A stretch of 64,000 bases of DNA from JADGHX01 sp037200125 (GTDB lineage Bacteria; Pseudomonadota; Gammaproteobacteria; Steroidobacterales; Steroidobacteraceae). The notes under the pieces were generated by a model that saw only the letters and a program-made list of their open reading frames with translations, did not search any database and was not told where the DNA came from. Shown here in pieces: positions 38,101 to 45,095 of this stretch. Numbering within the stretch: the first letter of the stretch is position 1; every line of letters begins with the position of its first letter. The stretch lies in assembly GCA_037200125.1 (NCBI GenBank), contig JBBCGS010000007.1:496001-560000 (forward strand). The letters run 5' to 3'. The position numbers and the translations under genes are program-made.

Positions 38101-38436
38101 CGGCGTGCCCACGCGCGCATCCGCCGAAGCGGCCGGAAGGATCGTGATCGTCTTCTCGTCGAGATAACGGTAGGTGAGGCCCGTGCCGTTCAGCAGCTGG
38201 CTCAGTGCCTCGACCGCGGTGAGATCCCCGCTGGCGCCGCTCGTCCTGTGATCGTTGATGAGCTCCGCCCGATAGACGAGCTGGATGTCTCTTTCCCGGA
38301 CCAGTAGCTGCAAAGCCGGCGCGAGTGCCTGAGCCGGAATTTCTGTCGGGCGTTTGATGGCCGCGTCCGCGTCGTGTGCGGCACAGATGCCGCCGAGTGC
38401 GGCACAGGCCAACACCACCCCTAATGTCATGCGCAT
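35158..38436 (-). CDS. TonB-dependent transducer receptor with N-terminal STN signalling domain (TBDR-3)
   Basis: An intact receptor of 1092 residues from ATG 38436 with a GGGGGAG ribosome site. Signal peptide (GVVLACAALGGICAAHDADA), then the STN (secretin/TonB short N-terminal) domain: QALAPALQLLVRERDIQLVY and TAVEALSQLLNGTGLTYRYL. A Pro/Ala-rich linker of about 120 residues leads to the EVQVTGSRL box, plug (VDVVTGGASAAYGSDAVAG) and barrel ending AGIRVQF. The STN domain and the FecR/FecI genes upstream show a FecA-type cell-surface signalling receptor. Substrate unknown; downstream SDR and SnoaL-like genes suggest an organic molecule rather than only iron. Confidence 0.93.
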   Translation of the reverse strand: MRMTLGVVLACAALGGICAAHDADAAIKRPTEIPAQALAPALQLLVRERDIQLVYRAELINDHRTSGASGDLTAVEALSQLLNGTGLTYRYLDEKTITILPAASADARVGTPAAAEAAKAPAAGPRTTSSGADAKGAQKTSFWDRFRLAQAAGGASPVAPGSAPEQRPSQGATDAADTPADIQEVQVTGSRLVVEGGFQAPTPVTVVSAEQLSNASPTGLSDSLNQLPVFGNSSTPASNGVSTVGTVGQSFLNLRALGASRTLVLLDGRRVVPSTGNGTTDISVLPEAMVSRVDVVTGGASAAYGSDAVAGVVNFVLDTKFEGVKATVQGGEAEEGDSQVRKVLLSGGTSFLGGRAHIIGSASYYSNSGINAWRDRDWYNSCTRMANPALVPSTIIACGAHSAGFTAGGLIPSGPLKGTQFGEGGVPQPFTYGQLATTLSMIGGGGEDHGRNFSAVPEVERETAFAHLTYDLNDNVSFFLEGLYGRATAHFEPLPAWEGQSTGFTIYNDNAFLPASIKQQMATANITSFPMWRFDYDFGLLIADSRNRTKRGTTGIQATFGGWSLNAYYEHGENNYYQTTQNNPKINLLYNAVDAVVGPNGNVICRSTLANPSNGCVPLNMFGSGSPSQAAKDWLLGTTWGDQLVKQDVVDVSLSGKPLDLWAGPLSVAFGGGYRRESSNQVVDPISSSTRHFTGDYKGWPSALEGLIGGWERTNLQPLSGSYDVTEVFAESLVPLLREAPFARSLDLNLAARYTDYSTSGNVTTWKAGLTYEPISSIRLRGTISRDIRAANITELFSGPSLGQGNLIDPFQAPSSPNRTPVVFTLPQGNPALTPEKADTHTIGVVLQPTFLPGFSASFDFYDITIKDAIGTLSGQVIIDQCFQGATSLCGLLHRDTTGVLVSVDAPYLNLSSRKTRGLDVEMAYRAPVAGGTLDLRGLATYIDTLTTKNPGAPVIESAGQTGILGSGGVPHIVADVSASYRGNGGFGAYLQERYIGKGALDKTLTPAILDPASNRVSAVMYTDLTLTQRIGDRSSQPWSAELFFTVNNLFDRDPPVAASPWFVFGVANGSTNASVFDVIGRQYNAGIRVQF

Positions 38437-38552
38437 GAGTAACTCCCCCTTGATGCTTCTGATACGCGTCGTTCGATGCGACGCGCTCATGCATACATAG
38501 AGCGAGTTCTCGGAAAAGTGGACACCCCGGCCGAGCTGTCGCGGCCGCAATC

Positions 38553-39740
38553 TCATCTGCGCGAGATGATGATCCGGTCGCGTTCTTCGATGACCTCGAC
38601 GCCGTTCTGCGCGCGCAGGAAGCGCAGGAAAGGCTGCACGTCGGTGGAGGAGAATGCGCCGCTCACGTGGAAATCATCGAGGCCGTGACCTCGGATAACG
38701 AGCGTGCGTTCCGAATTGCGATTGAATTCGGCGGCGACGTCTTCCAGCGGGGTCGTTTCGAAAACGAGCCGGCGATGCGTCCAGGCGGTCGCGGTCTCGA
38801 CGTCGACCCGATGCGGCCCCGCCTGTGCGCCATCGCTGCCCGGCGGGGTAATCGCGGGCGACACCGTCAGCTGTTGTCCGGCGTCGAGCAGAATCTCGCC
38901 GCTCTCCGCGGAGATCGCCCGTTTCGGTGGAGATCCGGCGGCGCGGGGCTCTGTTGGGCCTCGCTGCTTTGAGCCGGGTTCCGGCGCTACCGCCGAGGCT
39001 CCGGCATTTGCGGAGCTGGCTTGCGCGGCAGGCGCGCCGCCCCCTTCCGGGTTGTGAGCCGGAATAACCGACCCGGACACCGCCACCGTCCCTTCCACGA
39101 CGGTGACGATCAGCCCGCGTTTGCGCTGGTTGATGTCGAACTGCGTGCCGACGGCTCGCACGCGAGTGCCGTTCACCGCCACGATGAAGGGCCGCGCCTT
39201 GTCCTTGGCCACGCGAAACAGCGCCTGGCCTTCCATGAGATCGACGTGACGCCCCTGCTTGTCGAAACGCACGCGGATTTTCGAGCGAGCGTTGAGGTCT
39301 ATCGTCGAGCCATCCGCCAGCAGAATGGAGCGTTGTTCGCCAACCGCCGTGGCGTACACATTTCGCGTCACATAGAGATAGAGGCTTGCGCCAACGACGG
39401 CGAACAGGAATGCCGCCGCCGTCGCCAGGACTGCGCGACGACGCGAAGGCACAACGGGTCGGCCGCGATCGACCGCCGCCGCGCGAGGCGCGCTCGTTGC
39501 GAGCGACACGACGTTCTCCGAGGGCTGCCGACCGCGCTCCATCAGGGAGTCGATATCGGTTGGCACAGCGGGTGGGACGCTCACCGCCTCCCAGATTGCG
39601 GATTGCTCCAGGTAGGCACGGACATGCTCCGGCGACGTCGAAAGCCAACGCTCGAAGCGCTCGCGCACGGCTCGATCGGGCCGCCCGGCGCGGAACTCGA
39701 CGAGCCATTCGGACGCTTCTTCGTAAATCTGCTGATTCAT
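38553..39740 (-). CDS. fecR: FecR-type anti-sigma/signal-transducing membrane protein
   Basis: A 395-residue protein. The cytoplasmic part holds the FecR_N helix (EASEWLVEFRAGRPDRAVRERFERWL) and a single membrane segment at about residues 103-125. The periplasmic FecR beta domain has GEQRSILLADGSTIDLNARS and VKDK-type repeats, and the C-terminal STN-like lobe has FETTPLEDVAAEFNRNSE and VSGAFSSTDVQPFL. A ~60-residue Ala/Pro/Gly-rich insertion lies between the two periplasmic lobes. The gene follows the sigma factor by 11 nt; it should receive the signal from TBDR-3 and control the sigma factor. Confidence 0.93.
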   Translation of the reverse strand: MNQQIYEEASEWLVEFRAGRPDRAVRERFERWLSTSPEHVRAYLEQSAIWEAVSVPPAVPTDIDSLMERGRQPSENVVSLATSAPRAAAVDRGRPVVPSRRRAVLATAAAFLFAVVGASLYLYVTRNVYATAVGEQRSILLADGSTIDLNARSKIRVRFDKQGRHVDLMEGQALFRVAKDKARPFIVAVNGTRVRAVGTQFDINQRKRGLIVTVVEGTVAVSGSVIPAHNPEGGGAPAAQASSANAGASAVAPEPGSKQRGPTEPRAAGSPPKRAISAESGEILLDAGQQLTVSPAITPPGSDGAQAGPHRVDVETATAWTHRRLVFETTPLEDVAAEFNRNSERTLVIRGHGLDDFHVSGAFSSTDVQPFLRFLRAQNGVEVIEERDRIIISRR

Positions 39741-39751
39741 TTACCGTGTCC

Positions 39752-40270
39752 TTACCCCGGATCCTTCAACTGCTGGCGGCAGTGGAGCAATGCCCTGGCG
39801 ATGTGCTTTTTCACCATGGACCGCGATACGCCAAGGCGCGTGGCAATCTCATCCAGCGTCCACCCTTCCCGACAGTGCAGGAGCAGGCAGGCTTGCGGGT
39901 TGGGCGGAAGCTGCCCGATGGCGGTCTCCATTTCTTTCGCGCGACGCTGCAGGTCGATCTGGACCGCATGGTCCGTTTCGATGACCAGGTTCTGTTCGGT
40001 GACCGGGTCGTTGATGTCGACCGACTCCGGTTCACTCGACCGGTGCAGGTGATGCTGAGCCAGCACATGGCTCGCGATGGTGAAGAGATACGACTCCGGG
40101 CTGCGAATCATGTCGTGCCGATTGACGCGCATCAGCCTGAGGAACACCTCCTGCGCGAGGTCCGCGACCTCGGCGGTGTTACGCACGCGCGCGGCGAGAT
40201 AGCGCCGCAGCTTGCGCCCGTGGCGGCCGACGATCTCCCCGACGAAGGACTGACGTGAATCAACAGACAT
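39752..40270 (-). CDS. fecI: FecI-type ECF RNA polymerase sigma factor
   Basis: A 172-residue ECF sigma factor. Region 2 shows LRRYLAARVRNTAEVADLAQEVFLRLMR and the SPESYLFTIASHVLAQHH segment; region 4 is AIGQLPPNPQACLLLHCREG followed by TLDEIATRLGVSRSMVKKHI. Start ATG 40270. It heads the FecI-FecR-TBDR unit and should direct transcription of TBDR-3 and the downstream genes when the ligand is bound. Confidence 0.95.
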   Translation of the reverse strand: MSVDSRQSFVGEIVGRHGRKLRRYLAARVRNTAEVADLAQEVFLRLMRVNRHDMIRSPESYLFTIASHVLAQHHLHRSSEPESVDINDPVTEQNLVIETDHAVQIDLQRRAKEMETAIGQLPPNPQACLLLHCREGWTLDEIATRLGVSRSMVKKHIARALLHCRQQLKDPG

Positions 40271-40445
40271 GGGGTGCCTGCGGCCACTGCAATGGAAAAA
40301 AGCCCGTCTCGCATAAGAGCGATTTTGCGGAAAAGTGGCCACCGGCCCGCGCCAGCAGCTTCCGGTAACCCTGAAAACAATAGCTTAATCGCGGGGTGGC
40401 CGCCCCCGACCGCGGGCGGGAACGTGTGTTGCTGGCCATTCCCAG

Positions 40446-40739
40446 GTGCCGCGTGTGCTCACGAGCCACCGCGCGCGAGCGGTGGACTCGCGGAAGCGAA
40501 CCATCGGAAATCACCCGGGTCTGCATTCCGCCGGCGTCAACGGCCGACAGGTCGCGGACGCGGCGCGGGTCTCCCGCCCGCACCTCAGGATCCTGTTCAT
40601 TACCGGCTACGCCGAGAACGCCGTGGTCGGCAACGGGCATCTGGAACCCGGCATGGAAATCATGACGAAGCCGTTCGTGATCGCAACGCTCGGCAACCGG
40701 ATTCGGGATCTGCTGGCGCGCCCCGCGACCGCGAAATAG
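40446..40739 (+). pseudogene. remnant of a response-regulator receiver domain (hybrid kinase C-terminus)
   Basis: The C-terminal 60 residues read VNGRQVADAARVSRPHLRIL, then LFITGYAENAVV and MEIMTKPF, which is the distal half of a receiver domain as found at the end of hybrid histidine kinases (beta4 TGYAENA, Lys of the KPF motif). The N-terminal half with the phospho-Asp and any kinase part is absent; the upstream frame is Arg-rich and not domain-like. It is therefore a relic, or the start of the gene lies in sequence that has been lost. Confidence 0.6.
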
Positions 40740-40951
40740 CGACGCGGCCGGTAAACCCTCCACCCGCCGCGAACCTTCGAAAACCGTCGAATTCCCCACC
40801 CTGGGAGGGGCCGGGCCGGGAAGCACCCCATCCGGGCGGCCCTACCGGCCAGGAATCAGTTTTATTCGACCCTGGCCCGAGTGATTGCTACCCTCGCTCG
40901 CCCGCCAGGCACCCCCTGAGCGACCAGTCCCGGAACGAGCCGCCACACGCA

Positions 40952-41797
40952 TTGAAAACGCCCCCCGCCCTGCAGCCCCTGATCGACGACGGGGTCATCG
41001 ACGAAGTCATCCGTTCCCTCAAAAGCGGCAAGGAAGCCACGGTCTACCTGGTGCGCTCCGGCACCGAGACCCGCTGCGCCAAGGTCTATCGCGACATGGC
41101 CCAGCGCAGCTTCCAGAAGCGCGCCCAGTACCAGGAAGGCCGCAAGGTGCGCGGCAGCCGCCAGGCCCGCGCCATGAACAAGAGCGGCAGCCGCTTCGGG
41201 CGCAAGGAACAGGAAGCCGCGTGGAAGAACGCCGAGGTCGATGCCCTGTACAAGCTCGTCGCGGCAGGCGTGCGCGTGCCGAAGCCTTACGGATATTTCA
41301 ACGACACGCTGATCATGGAGCTGGTGACGGATCCGTCCGGCGACCCGGCCCCGCGCCTCGGTGAAGTCGATTTGTCGCCCGAGCTGGCTCGCGAGTACCA
41401 CAGCTTTCTCGTCCAGCAGATCGTGCGCATGTTGAGCATCGGCCTCATTCACGGCGATCTGTCGGAGTTCAACGTTCTGGTCGGGCCGGATGGCCCTGTC
41501 ATCATCGATCTGCCTCAGGCCGTGAACGCCGCCGGCAACAACGGCGCGCTCGCGATGCTCGAGCGCGATGTGAACAACATTCGCGGCACGCTCGGGCGGT
41601 TTGCGCCGGAGCTGCTCGAAACGCAGTTCGCGCGCGAGATGTGGGCGCTGTTCGAGCAGGGCGAGCTCACGGCGGACACCAAGCTCACCGGCGTCTTCGC
41701 GCGCGACGAAACGACGGCGGATGCCGATGCCGTATTGGTGGCGGTCGAGGATGCGCGCGAGGATGCCCTGCAACGAGAGCTCGGGCGCGAAGCGTAG
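40952..41797 (+). CDS. RIO-type atypical protein kinase
   Basis: About 281 residues from TTG 40952; no ATG is available upstream in frame near the domain, and this start gives KTPPALQPLIDDGVIDEVI. RIO motifs are SGKEATVYLVRSG with ATP-binding, CAKVYRD (Lys), YGYFNDTLIMELV, catalytic HGDLSEFNVLV and metal-binding IIDLPQAVN. Bacterial RIO1-like kinases are known but their targets are poorly defined. It converges with the MOSC-reductase gene. Confidence 0.85.
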   Translation: MKTPPALQPLIDDGVIDEVIRSLKSGKEATVYLVRSGTETRCAKVYRDMAQRSFQKRAQYQEGRKVRGSRQARAMNKSGSRFGRKEQEAAWKNAEVDALYKLVAAGVRVPKPYGYFNDTLIMELVTDPSGDPAPRLGEVDLSPELAREYHSFLVQQIVRMLSIGLIHGDLSEFNVLVGPDGPVIIDLPQAVNAAGNNGALAMLERDVNNIRGTLGRFAPELLETQFAREMWALFEQGELTADTKLTGVFARDETTADADAVLVAVEDAREDALQRELGREA

Positions 41798-41813
41798 AGG
41801 CGACGGCCTCTAC
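41794..41813. terminator. hairpin shared by convergent genes
   Basis: A perfect 8-bp stem (41794-41801 with 41806-41813) and a 4-nt loop overlap the stop codons of both the RIO kinase (41795-41797) and the MOSC-reductase gene (41810-41812). No T-run is present. Confidence 0.5.
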
Positions 41814-43567
41814 AGATCGATGACGATGTCGCCGCTCGGCTGCGAGCAGCAGACGAGAACATTACCTTCAGCGGGCATCTCGAGAGGCTGCGGTCCGTAG
41901 ACGACCGCTCCGGAAACCATGCCGCTTTCGCAGTTGTGACACACACCGGTCCGGCACGACCAGCGCACCGGAACGTCGCACGCTTCCGCCAGCTCCAGAA
42001 TGCTTTGATACGCCGACGCCTTCCAGTGAACGGCGATGCCGCTGCGCGCGAACGAGATACGCGGCCCCGTATCCGCGTCGTCCGAGGGCACGTGCGGCGG
42101 AGCCGCTGTTCCCGCGCCGACGATGCCCGGCATCAGTGATTCGCCGCCGTTGAAGATCTCGGCGTGAATGCGTGCCGGCGCAACTCCCAACGCCGCAAGG
42201 GTCGCTTTCATATCCGCCATGAAGCGATTCGGTCCGCAGAGGTAGACATCCGCCTCGGGCGGAAGGCCGATCCGCTCGAATACGGATTTCGACAAGTGCC
42301 CGACCGCGTCGAAATCCCTGCCCATTTCATCGTGCGAAGCGGGCCTGCTATAGCAAACGTAGCTGCGAACCTGCGGGAGCGCGAGCATGAGACGGCGAAC
42401 TTCGGCGACGAAGGGATGGTGCGCTCCGTCCCGAGCCGCATGCAGCCACAACACCGGTCGCGTCGAGCGCGACGCCGCCAGCGAGTACAGCATCGCCAGA
42501 ACCGGCGTCACGCCGATTCCCGCGCTGAGCAGCACCACCGGATGCTCGCCTGTCCGCAGAATAAAGCTCCCGCGAGGCGAGCTGATCTCGAGCGCATCGT
42601 TCACGCGCAAATGCTCCCGCAGGTAAATTCCGGCGGCGCCCTGCGGCTCGATCTTGACGCTGATTCGATAGTGCTCCGTCGAAACAGAGCCCGAGAGCGA
42701 GTAGCTGCGAAAGAGCGGCGGGCCCTCGGCGAGCGGTTCGAGACGCACGACGACGTACTGCCCGGGCATGGCTTCCCCGAGGGGCTGGCCGTCCGCGCTC
42801 CGCATCGTCAGCGAAAGAACATCCTCGGCATCCCGATCGATCGCGGTCACCGTGACCCGGCGAAATCCCGGCGGCGCCGGATGCGCGGCGGCTCCCGGCA
42901 TGAGCCCCGCGTTGCCACCCACCCGGCTCTGCTGTAACAGCGACTCGAACGACGCGCGCCATCCGGGCGATAGCGCCGCGATCCGCGCGGCGTGTTCCAG
43001 TCGCTCGTGCGGGTGACCGGGCAGGTACAGGAGCGCGTCGATCTCCGCGACGGTCATTCGCTCCGTCGCCTCTCCCACCTTCACGATTTCGTCGCCGGCC
43101 CCCACCTCGCCTTCCTCCAGCACGCGGAAGTAGAAACCGGGCCGTCCGCTCGATACCAGCAAGGCGGGCATCCGAGGCTCGTTCATCCGAATGCCAAGGC
43201 GATAGCAGGTAACGCGAGGCTGTGTGACCTCGAACAGCGCGCTGCCGATCCGATAGCGGTCGCCGATGCACACCGCATCGTCGGGCAACCCTTCGATCGT
43301 GAAGTTCTCGCCGAACTGGCCGGGGACGAAGTCGTCCCGCTTCAGCCGCTCCTGCCAGTAACGATACGACTCGATCTGGTAGACGAACACCGCGCGCTGT
43401 TCGCCGCCGTGCCCGCCGAGATCGCCTTGCCCGTCCCCATCGAGATTGAGGCGCCGTGCGCGGCAGCGGCCGCGCACGGGCTCCTTCCAGATGCCGGTGT
43501 GCACGATGCGACCCTTCCACTCGATGTCACGCGGAAGACCTACGTTTACCGATAACAATCGCGCCAT
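41810..43567 (-). CDS. fusion of a MOSC (YiiM-like) domain with a ferredoxin-NADP reductase and [2Fe-2S] domain
   Basis: A 585-residue protein. Residues 1-215 form a YiiM-type MOSC domain (GDLGGHGGEQRAVFVYQ, FGENFTIEGL, CYRLGIRMNEPRMP with the Mo-cofactor Cys). Residues about 230-470 are an FNR-like reductase (FAD motif RSYSLSGS, NAD part LLSAGIGVTPVLAML, YLCGPNRFMADM). The C-terminus is a plant-type [2Fe-2S] domain with CRTGVCHNCESG and a later CC. It should move electrons from NAD(P)H to a Mo-cofactor site, probably reducing N-hydroxylated or related substrates as YiiM/mARC-type proteins do. Intact frame. Confidence 0.9.
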   Translation of the reverse strand: MARLLSVNVGLPRDIEWKGRIVHTGIWKEPVRGRCRARRLNLDGDGQGDLGGHGGEQRAVFVYQIESYRYWQERLKRDDFVPGQFGENFTIEGLPDDAVCIGDRYRIGSALFEVTQPRVTCYRLGIRMNEPRMPALLVSSGRPGFYFRVLEEGEVGAGDEIVKVGEATERMTVAEIDALLYLPGHPHERLEHAARIAALSPGWRASFESLLQQSRVGGNAGLMPGAAAHPAPPGFRRVTVTAIDRDAEDVLSLTMRSADGQPLGEAMPGQYVVVRLEPLAEGPPLFRSYSLSGSVSTEHYRISVKIEPQGAAGIYLREHLRVNDALEISSPRGSFILRTGEHPVVLLSAGIGVTPVLAMLYSLAASRSTRPVLWLHAARDGAHHPFVAEVRRLMLALPQVRSYVCYSRPASHDEMGRDFDAVGHLSKSVFERIGLPPEADVYLCGPNRFMADMKATLAALGVAPARIHAEIFNGGESLMPGIVGAGTAAPPHVPSDDADTGPRISFARSGIAVHWKASAYQSILELAEACDVPVRWSCRTGVCHNCESGMVSGAVVYGPQPLEMPAEGNVLVCCSQPSGDIVIDL

Positions 43568-43594
43568 GCAGGGGTCATCGCAAAAACTTCCGGA

Positions 43595-44854
43595 CTATGT
43601 CTGGGGCTTGTCCATCGGCTTGCCGGCGTTGGGTTGGCCACGCTTGTCGAGCACGATCGCCCCGCCCTTGATCACCACCTCGGTGGTCATGAAATTCCAG
43701 TAGCCCACCAGCGGATTGCCCCCGAGCACCACGATGTCGGCGACCTTCCCCGGCTGCAGCGTTCCCAGATCCTGGCCCCGATCGATGAACTGCGCGGAGT
43801 TTTGCCCCATCACCTTGATGATATCTAGGATGGAAAAGGCGACGTTCAGCGTTTTCAACTCCTGGTTCAGCGCCGCCGTCGCGTTGAAGTTCGTATCCGT
43901 GCAGTACGCATACGTCACGCCGTGATCGAACAGCGTGCGGCCGTTGATCGGCAGCAGCCCGCCTTCGCGGCCCTGCCCCTCGTTGCTGATGATTCCCTGC
44001 GGCCACGGCTTGCCGTCACGGAAGGTCGGCTTGTTGTCCTGGTTGAACACGTCGAACACCGGCGGCCCGAAGCCCGTGCAGGAGGACACCATCGCTCCCG
44101 CGGCCTTCACCTCATCGGCCTGCGCCTCGGTCACCCATTCGAAATGCGGCGTGTGGATCAGCTTCTTCCCGCCGATCGACACCGCCGCCATCATGTTGGC
44201 GGGGCTCACGGCATGGATCTGCACCGGCAAGCCGATCTTCGCCGCTTCATCGAGCGCGACGGCGAGGTTGTGCGTCTCCTTCAGCGTGGGCGGCGCCGGC
44301 GGCGGGCTCTGCGGATAGATGATCTCGGCAACCGAGTCGTAGCCGGCGCTCTTGGCGGCGCGGATGGCGTTGCGCACTTCATCATCGCTGTTCATGCGAC
44401 CGGTCGTGACGCGGCCCGCGGCAAGGATGCGCGGGCCCTTGATCGCGCCACTGTCGACACGACGCTTGAGCTCGAGGATCGCGGCGTTGTCGTCGCCGCC
44501 CGCCTGCACGGTCGTGAAGCCGGCTTCGAGCAGCTCCCGCATGCGGTCGACCGCCTGCTCCGTGAAGTATTTATCGGGCGGCCCGTAGATCAGATGACGG
44601 TGGACGTCGATGAAGCCCGCCATCACCGTCTTGCCGGCTCCGTTGATGCGCACGCTGCCGCTGGCCGCGCCGGAGGGGGCGCCCGCCGCCACGGAGGCGA
44701 TCTTGCCGTCCTTGACCACCACGGCGCCCTTCTCGATCACCTGCCCATCGCCGACGATGATGCGGGCATTCGAGATGACGACGTTCTGCGCCGAAGCGGC
44801 GCCAGCCGCCAGAGCGGTGGCGAACAAAGCCGAAACGATCGAGATGAGCCTCAT
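43595..44854 (-). CDS. exported amidohydrolase (metal-dependent hydrolase)
   Basis: A 419-residue protein from ATG 44854 with a signal peptide (IVSALFATALAAGAASAQ). Metal motif GFIDVHRHLIYG (HxH) at the start of the barrel, VQIHAVSP and LIHTPHFEW for further His ligands, and a C-terminal composite-domain strand LGTLQPGKVADIVVLGGNP typical of the amidohydrolase superfamily. Substrate unknown. A hairpin lies between it and the upstream carboxylesterase. Confidence 0.9.
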   Translation of the reverse strand: MRLISIVSALFATALAAGAASAQNVVISNARIIVGDGQVIEKGAVVVKDGKIASVAAGAPSGAASGSVRINGAGKTVMAGFIDVHRHLIYGPPDKYFTEQAVDRMRELLEAGFTTVQAGGDDNAAILELKRRVDSGAIKGPRILAAGRVTTGRMNSDDEVRNAIRAAKSAGYDSVAEIIYPQSPPPAPPTLKETHNLAVALDEAAKIGLPVQIHAVSPANMMAAVSIGGKKLIHTPHFEWVTEAQADEVKAAGAMVSSCTGFGPPVFDVFNQDNKPTFRDGKPWPQGIISNEGQGREGGLLPINGRTLFDHGVTYAYCTDTNFNATAALNQELKTLNVAFSILDIIKVMGQNSAQFIDRGQDLGTLQPGKVADIVVLGGNPLVGYWNFMTTEVVIKGGAIVLDKRGQPNAGKPMDKPQT

Positions 44855-44919
44855 GTCCGGGTACTTCCGTTCGTTATTGTCGGGCTCAAAACAATAACCC
44901 GGCCGCCGAGTACGCGTCA

Positions 44920-44953
44920 GTCTCGAGCGAAGCGCGTCCGCTTCGCTCGAGAC
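44920..44953 (-). terminator. 15-bp perfect hairpin after the carboxylesterase
   Basis: Arms 44920-44934 and 44939-44953 pair over 15 bp with a 4-nt loop. On the minus strand it lies 143 nt after the esterase stop (45096) and 66 nt before the amidohydrolase start (44854). No clear T-run follows, so it could also be a leader structure of the amidohydrolase. Confidence 0.55.
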
Positions 44954-45095
44954 TTCGCAACAGCGGCTCTGGAGGGTCAAGCCCGTCATTCCATTCGCTC
45001 GAATGGGAAACTCCTGAGCCCGCGTGATGGAACCCTGGCGGCGCGAGGACCTTGCTGACGATTCCGCTTGCGGCGTGTCGTTCGGGCAACCCGCT

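Noticed and set aside
35755..38307. 850-codon plus-strand frame opposite TBDR-3
   Set aside because: Arg-rich shadow of a long receptor gene; no signal peptide or domain.
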